Positions 1 to 5,528 are shown, counted from the stretch's first letter. The stretch: 5,884 nt of DNA from Deltaproteobacteria bacterium (GCA_030671095.1 DAOVAK010000202.1:1-5884), one strand, 5' to 3'. Translations and numbers: made by a program. The notes: generated by a model not told the origin, from the sequence alone.

Positions 1-23
1 ATCTGTGTCTTCACTAGATTCAT
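1..23 (-). CDS. Start of a divergent gene, truncated at the left edge
   Basis: Read on the - strand, an ATG (complement of 21-23) is preceded by AGGGAGGT (complement of 28-35) with a five-base T spacer. This is one of the best Shine-Dalgarno/start pairs in the window. Only seven codons remain (MNLVKTQ) before the edge, so neither family nor function can be judged. The gene would be transcribed away from the Hdr operon, making 24-578 a divergent control region. With so few codons the call rests on the ribosome binding site alone; a chance match is possible. Confidence 0.5.
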
Positions 24-148
24 AAAAACCTCCCTGTTAGAAAGCTCATCCCTCACCTTTCCATTTGTCGTACTATTGCTGAGAACTTATATCTATTGTT
101 ATCCTGATCCAATGCTAACTTGGTGAATTAGGTTTAGCGTACCCCTTT

Positions 149-177
149 TTGACAGCGTAGCTCGAGTTTGGCATAAT
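149..177 (+). promoter_or_regulatory. Sigma70-type promoter, near consensus
   Basis: A perfect -35 hexamer TTGACA (149-154) is followed after exactly 17 bases by CATAAT (172-177), five of six matches to the -10 consensus. CATAAT is repeated immediately at 178-183, giving a tandem pair. Counting from the first -10, transcription would start at about 184, which is the A of an ATG. The element points toward the Hdr operon and is the best promoter seen on the + strand. Whether it drives the operon, a small leader transcript, or both cannot be decided from sequence. Confidence 0.55.
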
Positions 178-183
178 CATAAT

Positions 184-450
184 ATGGTAAGCAGCCTAAT
201 AAATCGCCCCTTTAAGCTAGTAAAGATAGACATCTGCAGCCAATGTAGATACTGGCCTGAAACTATTCGTGGCTCATCTGGAGAATCCGCTTCGATTTCG
301 AAATTGGACGAAGATTATACAAGACTCCTCCAGGAGATAGAGTATTCATAATGGCACTTAAAGGGCCAACTACGGAAACACACTGAACTCGATAAGGAAA
401 TGCAGGAGATTCGTGAACGTGAAAAACTACTGGACAGCGTATCAACCTAG
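184..450 (+). pseudogene. Interrupted small ORF, possibly a gene remnant
   Basis: An ATG at 184 opens a 55-codon frame ending in TAA at 349-351. The same frame then continues for 32 sense codons to TAG at 448-450. The first part contains a CSQC pair (residues 18-21), then LDEDYTRLLQEIEYS. The continuation (WHLKGQLRKHTELDKEMQEI and onward) is highly charged and helix-like, compatible with a coiled coil. Reading through the TAA, the two halves look like one small protein. No Shine-Dalgarno precedes the ATG, but the predicted transcription start coincides with it, so a leaderless message is conceivable. No family is recognised. It may be a decayed gene, a short leader peptide, or noncoding sequence. 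Confidence 0.22.
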
Positions 451-562
451 GGCGAGTGGACTAGTTTGCGTTTCTCGGAAGGATTTCAGCGAAGTCGCCA
501 TTGAGAGTATGAGTTTGTTTAGGCATCTAATTCAGAGTTTGCCTTAGTCATCTTCAACTGCA

Positions 563-567
563 GAGGT
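563..567 (+). promoter_or_regulatory. Ribosome binding site supporting a TTG start
   Basis: GAGGT lies 11 bases before TTG at 579 and 29 bases before the in-frame ATG at 597. No Shine-Dalgarno is visible within 15 bases of the ATG. The spacing to TTG is at the long end of the usual range, so the site favours TTG without proving it. A TAG at 573-575 rules out any earlier start in this frame. Confidence 0.4.
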
Positions 568-578
568 CAAAATAGTAT

Positions 579-2597
579 TTGTCTAAGAACACAATAATGA
601 ATAAATCGGTTTTAGTAATCGGTGGAGGCATCGCCGGTATTCAAGCTGCAATTGACCTTGGCGATATGGGCTTCAAGGCCTACCTCGTGGAGCAATCATC
701 GGCTATCGGCGGACGGATGGCCCAACTGGATAAGACCTTTCCTACTAATGATTGCTCGATGTGCATGTTATCGCCCAAGCTGATGGAAGTCGCTCGGCAT
801 CCCAATGTCGAGATTATCACCCAGGCAAGTGTGAAGGAGATTAAGGGTGAGGTTGGTAGCTTTAGCGTTACGGTTTTGAAAACTCCTCGCTACATTGATC
901 TCGAGAAGTGCAATAACTGCAATATCTGTTTGGACAAGTGCCCGGTGAGATACGTGCCCCAGGCAGAGCCGGCAGAGAAAGAGGGTTCGCCCGAATCGAA
1001 TCTGGAATGGGATCAGCTTCTAAAGCGAGGTCAGGAAGTTAAAAAGAATGAAGTCAGCCTGACCATTGATGGCGAAGAGATCAAGAGTGAGGAAGGGATG
1101 ACCATTCTGGAAGCTGCTAAGAGCGCAGATATTGAAATCCCTACTCTTTGCTATCACCCGGCCCTTTCCCCGGCCGGTGCCTGTCGTGTCTGTTCAGTTG
1201 AAATCACTAGTCGGGGCCGAAAACGGATCGTTACCTCCTGTAATTACCAGGTCGAAGACGGCCTGATTGTAAGCACCAGTTCCCCTGACGTGATTCGGCT
1301 CCGTAAGATGCTCTGCGAGTTACTGCTGGCAAGGTGTCCGGAGTCCGAGGTGATACAGGGCTTAGCGCGGCAGTACGGGATTGAAGAGCCACGCTTTGAA
1401 CTGAAATGGGATAAGTGCATTCACTGTGGATTATGCACCCGGGTTTGTGCGGAGCGGATGGGAAGGAGTGTGATTGGGGTGGTTGATCGAGGTGTAGAGC
1501 GACGGGTGGCCACCCCGTTTCAGATGACGAAAGATGAAGCCGATGACATGTGTATGGCCTGTGGTGCATGTGCTTTTGTCTGTCCTACTGGGGCGATTAA
1601 TCTTGATGAGATCACGGCTAAGAAACCAGTGCCGATTCTTTCCGAGTTTGATCTGGGCTTAAAGTCAAGGGCACCGGTCTATCTTCCCTTTGCCCAGGCG
1701 GTACCGAATGTGCCTGTGATCGACCGTAGTACGTGTGCTCATTTTACTACCGGCAGGTGTCAAATCTGTGCTGATCTGTGCCCCACTGGGGCAATTGATT
1801 TCGAACAGGTTGATGAGTTAGTCGAATTAGAGGTGGGTTCGATTATTGTTGCTACTGGCTTTAACCTGTATGATAGCTCGATACTAAAAGAGTATGGTCA
1901 TGGTGTGATCAAGAATGTCATCAGTGCCCTTGAGTACGAAAGACTGATTAGTGCTTCCGGGCCTACTGGAGGCGACCTTAAGCGGCCCTCAGATGGTAAG
2001 ATTCCGAAACGGCTGGCCTTTATCCAGTGCGTTGGGTCGAGAGACGTGAACTACAAGCCGTACTGTTCGAGTGTTTGCTGCATGTATGCTACCAAGGAAG
2101 CCATCTTGGCCCATGAACACTATCCGGAACTGGAGGCGTTCATTTTCTACACCGACTTGAGGGCAGTGGGCAAAGGATTTCAGAGATATGTTAGTCGGGC
2201 CGAGAAAGAGAATAATGTGGTTTATATAAGAAGCCGTCCCGGAAAAATTACCGAAGATGCCGAGACCACCAATCCGGTTATCTGGTATGAAGATACCAGA
2301 ACCCGGGAGTTACAGAGTATGGAGGTAGACTTAGTTGTGCTCTGCCCGGCACTGGTTCCCTCCCTTAGCATGGTCGAGACGGTGGGCAATTTACGGATAG
2401 ATTTGGATGAAGACGGTTTTGTTCAAGCGCCGGATAGGCTATTTCATCCGATCGACACCAAGACTCTGGGCATACTGGCCTGCGGCTTCTGTCGCAGTCC
2501 GCAGGATATCCCCAGTTCGATTATCCAGGCATCGGGAGCGGCGGCGAGAGCAGCGGAACTGATCTCGAGTGGAGACCGAAAACATGCAGAAGATTAG
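579..2597 (+). CDS. hdrA: HdrA-like flavoprotein with nested NuoG-type iron-sulfur module
   Basis: Predicted cytoplasmic FAD/iron-sulfur subunit of an Hdr-type electron-transfer complex, 672 residues. An N-terminal Rossmann motif (GGGIAG, 15-20) is followed by the HdrA signature FPTNDCSMCMLSPKL (C59, C62). The first motif of HdrA's inserted ferredoxin domain is at C111/114/117/121 and the second at C386/394/397/401. Between these lies an extra module: a [2Fe-2S] domain (about 158-236; C191, C202, C205, C221), then two [4Fe-4S] motifs (C280-C290 and C325-C335), as in NuoG and the FdhA/HydA N-termini. The HdrA flavin domain then resumes, with C484-VGSR and C496/C500/C501, and ends at SPQDIPSSIIQASGAAARA. 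The N-terminal HdrA domain and C-terminal ferredoxin domain are absent, recalling QmoA. The start is TTG (579) by its ribosome binding site; ATG at 597 is the alternative. The 3' end overlaps the next gene by 14 bases. The family call is secure; partner and reaction are inferred. Confidence 0.93.
   Translation: MSKNTIMNKSVLVIGGGIAGIQAAIDLGDMGFKAYLVEQSSAIGGRMAQLDKTFPTNDCSMCMLSPKLMEVARHPNVEIITQASVKEIKGEVGSFSVTVLKTPRYIDLEKCNNCNICLDKCPVRYVPQAEPAEKEGSPESNLEWDQLLKRGQEVKKNEVSLTIDGEEIKSEEGMTILEAAKSADIEIPTLCYHPALSPAGACRVCSVEITSRGRKRIVTSCNYQVEDGLIVSTSSPDVIRLRKMLCELLLARCPESEVIQGLARQYGIEEPRFELKWDKCIHCGLCTRVCAERMGRSVIGVVDRGVERRVATPFQMTKDEADDMCMACGACAFVCPTGAINLDEITAKKPVPILSEFDLGLKSRAPVYLPFAQAVPNVPVIDRSTCAHFTTGRCQICADLCPTGAIDFEQVDELVELEVGSIIVATGFNLYDSSILKEYGHGVIKNVISALEYERLISASGPTGGDLKRPSDGKIPKRLAFIQCVGSRDVNYKPYCSSVCCMYATKEAILAHEHYPELEAFIFYTDLRAVGKGFQRYVSRAEKENNVVYIRSRPGKITEDAETTNPVIWYEDTRTRELQSMEVDLVVLCPALVPSLSMVETVGNLRIDLDEDGFVQAPDRLFHPIDTKTLGILACGFCRSPQDIPSSIIQASGAAARAAELISSGDRKHAED
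2571..2574 (+). promoter_or_regulatory. Ribosome binding site deciding the second hdrA start
   Basis: GGAG sits nine bases before ATG at 2584. An upstream in-frame GTG at 2569 has no such site and overlaps this one. The ATG also starts the protein at MQKIRVGVFICHCG, where HdrA proteins normally begin. The site lies inside the coding end of the preceding gene, consistent with translational coupling. Confidence 0.6.
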
Positions 2598-4284
2598 GGT
2601 TGGCGTTTTTATCTGCCATTGTGGCAGTAACATCGCCTCTGTAGTCAACATTAGTAAGGTAGTCGAATACAGTAAGGGGCTACCCAACGTTGCCTACGCG
2701 GAGGCTAACCTATATACCTGCTCCCCCGATGGGCTACGCTCGATCAAGAATAAGATCGAGGAACACGGCCTGAATCGGGTGGTGGTGGCTTCCTGCACTC
2801 CGCGGACTCATGAGTCGTTATTCAAGGACACTTGTGAGGAAGCCGGTTTGAACCCCTATCTATTCGAGTTTGTTAACATTCGGGAACAGTGCTCCTGGGT
2901 GCATAAACAGTGGAAAGAAGAGGCCACCGGCAAGGCACAGGACTTGGTTAGAATGGGGGTGACCAAGGCCTCTTTGTTAGAGCCTGAAGAACGGATTATG
3001 GTTCCGGTATCTCCCTCAACGCTGGTTATCGGAGGCGGTATTGCCGGGATGACGACGGCCTTAAACCTGGCCCGTCAGGGTTTTTCCGTCCACCTGGTGG
3101 AAAAAGAAAGAGAGCTTGGTGGTCTGGTAAGAAACCTCAATCGGCTGTTTCCCACTAATGAAGATGCGCAGGACTTTCTCCGCCCAATTGTGGAGCAGGT
3201 TGAAACTCATGAAGAGATAAGTATACATATGCCGGCCAGAGTAAGCGGCGTCAGTGGTTTTATCGGTAATTTTGAGGTCGATATCCAGGAAGGGAATGAA
3301 GAGAGACAGTATCAGGTCGGCACAATTGTGGTGGCCAGCGGTGCCCAGGTGCTCCAACCACAGCGAGGCTACTTTGGTTACGGAAAGATGTCAAATGTAC
3401 TCACCCAGCTCGAATTAGAGCAGCGAATTAAGGATGGGACAGCTTTGGCGGAGAATGTGGTCATGATTACCTGCGCCGGGGCCTGTATTCCGGAGCGGCC
3501 CTATTGTTCCACCTTCTGTTGCGCTACTGCCATTAAGAATAGTATCTTTCTGAAAGAAGAAAACCCCCGCGGCAGGGTATATATCGTCTATCGAGAACTG
3601 ATGGCTTACGGGGTGGAGTTGGAGAAGTATTACCGTAAGGCGATGGAGCTGGGGGTAAGATTTATCCGATACAATCAGGAAAGACCGCCCCGGATTATTG
3701 GAAACGGGCGGGCAACCGGGGTTAGCGTATACGATGAACTCTTTGGCAGGGAGTTAGAACTTGAGTCTGACCTGGTGGTACTTTCGACACCGCTAATTCC
3801 TTATCCGGAAAATGAACTCACCTCAAAGATGCTTAAGGTGCCGTTGAGCGAGGATGGTTTCTTCCTTGAGGCGCACCCGAAACTGAGGCCAGTAGAGTTC
3901 TCTAACGAAGGCATTTACGTCTGCGGTTCGGCTCGCTGGCCGGCCAGTGTCGGGGATTGCATTTCGCAAGCCTACGCGGCTTCAGCTAAGGCCTCCATTC
4001 CGATGCGGAAGGGTTTTGCCACGGTTGAACCGATTAATGCTTTTGTTAACGAAGATATTTGCACTGGCTGTGGTAATTGCGCCCTGGTCTGTCCGTTTAG
4101 TGCCGTTGATGTTCAGTATAAGGATAACAAAAGGATCGCTGAGGTGACCTCGGTTATGTGTAAGGGCTGCGGAAACTGTGCTGCGGCATGCCCGAGCGGG
4201 GCGATGCAGCAAAAGGGATTTACCGACCGGCAGGTGATGGCGATGATGGATGCCGTGGTCGGACGTGGGGATCTCAATGTCTAG
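2584..4284 (+). CDS. hdrA: HdrA-like FAD/iron-sulfur protein lacking the internal ferredoxin domain
   Basis: Second HdrA paralogue, 566 residues, expected to be a cytoplasmic flavoprotein. The N-terminal HdrA domain (1-135) carries the typical VGVFICHCGSNI (C11, C13), C46, C71-TPRTHE and C103. The flavin domain begins at GGGIAG (150-155). The signature that reads FPTNDCSMC in the first paralogue is FPTNEDAQD here (189-197), and the internal ferredoxin insertion is missing. The conserved HdrA cysteine region is C297, C301, C308, C312/C313. A C-terminal ferredoxin domain binds two [4Fe-4S] clusters (C493/496/499/503 and C526/529/532/536). In solved MvhADG-HdrABC complexes this C-terminal domain is where MvhD docks, and mvhD follows directly with an 8-base overlap. 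Domain content plus the following mvhD matches QmoB, in which HdrA and MvhD are fused. The family is clear; the redox partners are not. Confidence 0.93.
   Translation: MQKIRVGVFICHCGSNIASVVNISKVVEYSKGLPNVAYAEANLYTCSPDGLRSIKNKIEEHGLNRVVVASCTPRTHESLFKDTCEEAGLNPYLFEFVNIREQCSWVHKQWKEEATGKAQDLVRMGVTKASLLEPEERIMVPVSPSTLVIGGGIAGMTTALNLARQGFSVHLVEKERELGGLVRNLNRLFPTNEDAQDFLRPIVEQVETHEEISIHMPARVSGVSGFIGNFEVDIQEGNEERQYQVGTIVVASGAQVLQPQRGYFGYGKMSNVLTQLELEQRIKDGTALAENVVMITCAGACIPERPYCSTFCCATAIKNSIFLKEENPRGRVYIVYRELMAYGVELEKYYRKAMELGVRFIRYNQERPPRIIGNGRATGVSVYDELFGRELELESDLVVLSTPLIPYPENELTSKMLKVPLSEDGFFLEAHPKLRPVEFSNEGIYVCGSARWPASVGDCISQAYAASAKASIPMRKGFATVEPINAFVNEDICTGCGNCALVCPFSAVDVQYKDNKRIAEVTSVMCKGCGNCAAACPSGAMQQKGFTDRQVMAMMDAVVGRGDLNV
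4267..4270 (+). promoter_or_regulatory. Ribosome binding site deciding the mvhD start
   Basis: GGGG, within GTGGGG, ends six bases before ATG at 4277. It supports that start over the in-frame ATG at 4250, which would add nine residues unlike any usual MvhD N-terminus. The chosen start gives MSSYEPKLLVFCCNWCSYAG, matching the usual beginning of the family. Confidence 0.5.
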
Positions 4285-4720
4285 CTATGAACCAAAGTTA
4301 CTTGTATTTTGCTGTAACTGGTGTTCCTATGCGGGTGCTGATCTGGCCGGTACCAGCCGACTTCAGATGCCCGCTGGCTTCCGCGTGATACGGCTAATGT
4401 GTTCCTCCCGGGTAAAGCCGGAGTGGGTTATCCGGGCGTTAAAGAATGGCATCGATGGGGTAATTGTGCTCGGCTGTCACCCCGGCGATTGTCACTATCA
4501 GACGGGAAACTACTACACCCGACGAAGACTTTCCCTGACCAAGAAGTTCCTCGAGTACCTGGGCATTGAACCTGAGCGCCTTCAGTTTAGCTGGGTTTCC
4601 GCTTCTGAAGGCGGCAAATTCGCTGAGATCGTTACCGAGGCGATTAAAGAGCTTCAAGAGCTTGGTTCCAACAAGCTCTTTGACGCACAAAGGCATGCGA
4701 ATGGAGAAACTGCGCAGTAA
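4277..4720 (+). CDS. mvhD: MvhD-type [2Fe-2S] electron-transfer protein
   Basis: Small cytoplasmic iron-sulfur protein of 147 residues, the usual length for MvhD (also called the HdrD/FlpD-type delta subunit). In methanogens it carries electrons between a hydrogenase or formate dehydrogenase and HdrA. Diagnostic motifs are FCCNWCSYAGADLAG (11-25; C12, C13, C16), MCSSRV (C42), LGCHPGDCHY (C67, C72) and WVSASEGGKFAE (107-117). All the conserved cysteines expected for the [2Fe-2S] site are present. The gene overlaps the preceding hdrA by eight bases and is followed, 53 bases on, by the HdrC-like gene. The electron donor is not in the window: there is no MvhA/G hydrogenase or FdhA. The last 17 residues (from about 131) are variable and carry no motif. 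Confidence 0.95.
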   Translation: MSSYEPKLLVFCCNWCSYAGADLAGTSRLQMPAGFRVIRLMCSSRVKPEWVIRALKNGIDGVIVLGCHPGDCHYQTGNYYTRRRLSLTKKFLEYLGIEPERLQFSWVSASEGGKFAEIVTEAIKELQELGSNKLFDAQRHANGETAQ

Positions 4721-4772
4721 GCGCGAGATTGCACTAAGGCAGGCTTGGATGGCAGATACGGGAGTTGGGTAA
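4701..4772 (+). CDS. Possible 23-codon micro-ORF between mvhD and the HdrC-like gene
   Basis: ATG at 4701 (or two codons earlier at 4695) opens a short basic peptide, MEKLRSKREIALRQAWMADT plus three residues, ending in TAA at 4770-4772. AAAGG at 4689-4693 lies seven bases before 4701. The frame overlaps the end of mvhD by 20 bases, and its stop is one base before the ATG of the next gene, the geometry of a coupling peptide. It fills the only gap in the operon. Nothing is recognised in the peptide, and short frames of this size arise by chance. Confidence 0.15.
   Translation: MEKLRSKREIALRQAWMADTGVG
4761..4764 (+). promoter_or_regulatory. Ribosome binding site deciding the HdrC-like start
   Basis: GGAG ends nine bases before ATG at 4774. 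The in-frame TTG at 4765 directly abuts this site and so cannot use it, which fixes the start at 4774 (MARSIDEIIN). Confidence 0.6.
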
Positions 4773-4773
4773 C

Positions 4774-5238
4774 ATGGCTAGGAGCATTGATGAAATCATA
4801 AATGATAAGAAGGTCTTCTATTGCGTGGAATGTGGCAAGTGTGTTGCCGTTTGCCCGATGGCGGAAGTGTACCAAGAGTTTGCCTATGAGCTATCTCCCC
4901 GTGGCATCAATAAGCGGGCGCTACTGGGTTTTGATGTCCTGGATATCCTGAAGGACAAGAAGATCTGGTTCTGTCTTGGTTGTACTGCCTGTACCGAAAT
5001 CTGCCCGGCCGGGGTGAAATATGCCGAGTTTATCGAGTCTTTAAGACTCCTGGCAATAAAAGAAGGTAATGCCGATTATTGCGTTAAGTGTAAGCGTTGT
5101 GGTGACTATTATATACCCGCGCCTATACTTGATAAGATGCGAGATAATGTGGCGCAAAAAGGGCTGTCATGCGAATTTCTAGATCAATGCCCTAAATGTC
5201 GCAAATATGATCTTGTAAATAAAGTAGTTAAGAAGTAG
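4774..5238 (+). CDS. HdrC-like 2x[4Fe-4S] protein with cysteine-rich C-terminal tail
   Basis: Soluble ferredoxin-like protein of 154 residues with two complete [4Fe-4S] motifs of HdrC spacing: C17/C20/C23/C27-P and C67/C70/C73/C77-P. The intervening helical segment includes the HdrC-like ELSPRGINKRALLG (39-52). In Hdr complexes HdrC relays electrons from HdrA to the HdrB active site, but no HdrB or CCG domain is present here. Beyond residue 100 lies an unusual tail with C103-x2-C106-x2-C109, C133, and C139-x2-C142, which looks like a zinc ribbon or an additional cluster site. No membrane segment is seen, so it is not a QmoC/HdrE-type membrane anchor. It is the last gene of the tight group. 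The ferredoxin fold is certain; the name HdrC is an assignment by motif and neighbours, and Bam-type or other oxidoreductase ferredoxin subunits are alternatives. Confidence 0.88.
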   Translation: MARSIDEIINDKKVFYCVECGKCVAVCPMAEVYQEFAYELSPRGINKRALLGFDVLDILKDKKIWFCLGCTACTEICPAGVKYAEFIESLRLLAIKEGNADYCVKCKRCGDYYIPAPILDKMRDNVAQKGLSCEFLDQCPKCRKYDLVNKVVKK

Positions 5239-5260
5239 CTCAAGCATCATGAAGTAAAGC

Positions 5261-5270
5261 AAGGAGGAGG
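5261..5270 (+). promoter_or_regulatory. Orphan Shine-Dalgarno sequence without a gene
   Basis: AAGGAGGAGG is the longest anti-16S match in the window. The only start codon beside it is GTG at 5271, three bases from the AAGGAGG core, and its frame stops after nine codons (VQKSLFTIC, TAA at 5298-5300). This could be the relic of a deleted gene, a minute leader ORF, or coincidence. Confidence 0.3.
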
Positions 5271-5296
5271 GTGCAGAAGAGTTTATTTACTATTTG

Positions 5297-5506
5297 TTAA
5301 CCGGTGGTAAAGGCAGCCAGTTTTTGGGTCGCATCATAATAATTAGGGGAAGTGTTCTGTAAAAAGGCAAGCATTAGTACTGCTACCAGTGCCTTGGTGA
5401 TAGAGCGAATAGATGATGCCATGAAAATCGCGAATAGCCCATTAACCATTCTGTGTGTTGGGATATTATAACCGCTATAACCCATACTAATTAGTTTGAT
5501 GATCAT
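5297..5506 (-). pseudogene. Doubtful antisense ORF, possible gene remnant
   Basis: A 69-codon frame on the - strand starts at the complement of 5504-5506. Its middle (about residues 23-49) is rich in hydrophobic residues and could form one membrane helix, and the C-terminus reads NYYDATQKLAAFTTG. No ribosome binding site precedes the first ATG or the internal ATG at codon 8. No family is recognised. The opposite strand also has a 42-codon open stretch (5343-5468), so which strand, if either, ever coded is unclear. Confidence 0.15.
5442..5469 (+). promoter_or_regulatory. Weak promoter candidate upstream of the AOR gene
   Basis: TTAACC (5442-5447; four of six matches to TTGACA) is followed after 16 bases by TATTAT (5464-5469; five of six to TATAAT). 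It would give a leader of about 60 bases for the AOR gene. The match is poor enough to be chance. It is offered because the 298-base gap suggests that the AOR gene may have its own promoter. Confidence 0.2.
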
Positions 5507-5521
5507 AATTTATGAAAAGAG

Positions 5522-5528
5522 AAAGGAG
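5522..5528 (+). promoter_or_regulatory. Ribosome binding site of the AOR gene
   Basis: AAAGGAG ends eight bases before ATG at 5537, an ideal spacing. It fixes the AOR start and rules out the out-of-frame ATG at 5512. Confidence 0.7.

Larger units (their letters stand above)
24..578. other. Divergent intergenic region, no intact gene
   Basis: This 555-base stretch separates the leftward gene start from the rightward Hdr operon. It is visibly more AT-rich than the flanking genes and has stops in all frames. It holds a strong rightward promoter-like element at 149-177 and an interrupted reading frame at 184-450. A ribosome binding site for the first hdrA-like gene lies at its right end. No tRNA, recognised riboswitch, CRISPR repeat or clear intrinsic terminator (GC stem plus T tract) was seen. 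If the 149-177 promoter serves the Hdr operon, the untranslated leader would be about 395 bases. Confidence 0.6.

Noticed and set aside
114..138. GCTAA/TTAGC inverted repeat upstream of the -35 box as an operator
   Set aside because: Only five base pairs match and the arms are 15 bases apart. It is below what chance would give in this region.
263..445. 60-codon antisense ORF in the left intergenic region
   Set aside because: No ribosome binding site and no motif. The opposite strand frame at 184-450 is the more protein-like reading.
501..531. TTGAGA and TCTAAT as a second promoter just before the first hdrA
   Set aside because: Each hexamer matches five of six, but the spacing of 19 bases is too long, and such matches are common in AT-rich sequence.
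1231..1569. 112-codon antisense ORF inside the first hdrA
   Set aside because: It is the mirror of a coding region whose + strand product has clear cluster motifs. Its composition is unlike a natural protein, and it has no start signals.
2569..2583. GTG at 2569 as start of the second hdrA
   Set aside because: It has no ribosome binding site of its own. GGAG at 2571-2574 fits ATG 2584, which also gives the normal HdrA N-terminus.
3061..3357. 98-codon antisense ORF inside the second hdrA
   Set aside because: It overlaps the conserved flavin-binding domain on the other strand and has no recognisable family.
4250..4276. ATG at 4250 as start of mvhD
   Set aside because: The nine extra residues do not match the family, and GTGGGG lies just before ATG 4277.
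4188..4388. Overlapping + strand ORF across the hdrA/mvhD junction
   Set aside because: It lies in a different frame from two well-supported genes, with no recognisable motif and no suitable ribosome binding site.
5335..5340. CATAAT as a -10 box for the AOR gene
   Set aside because: No -35-like hexamer lies 16-18 bases upstream, and it would leave a leader of about 190 bases.
5364..5395. AAGGCA/TGCCTT inverted repeat as a terminator
   Set aside because: The stem is only six base pairs with a 20-base loop, and no T tract follows.
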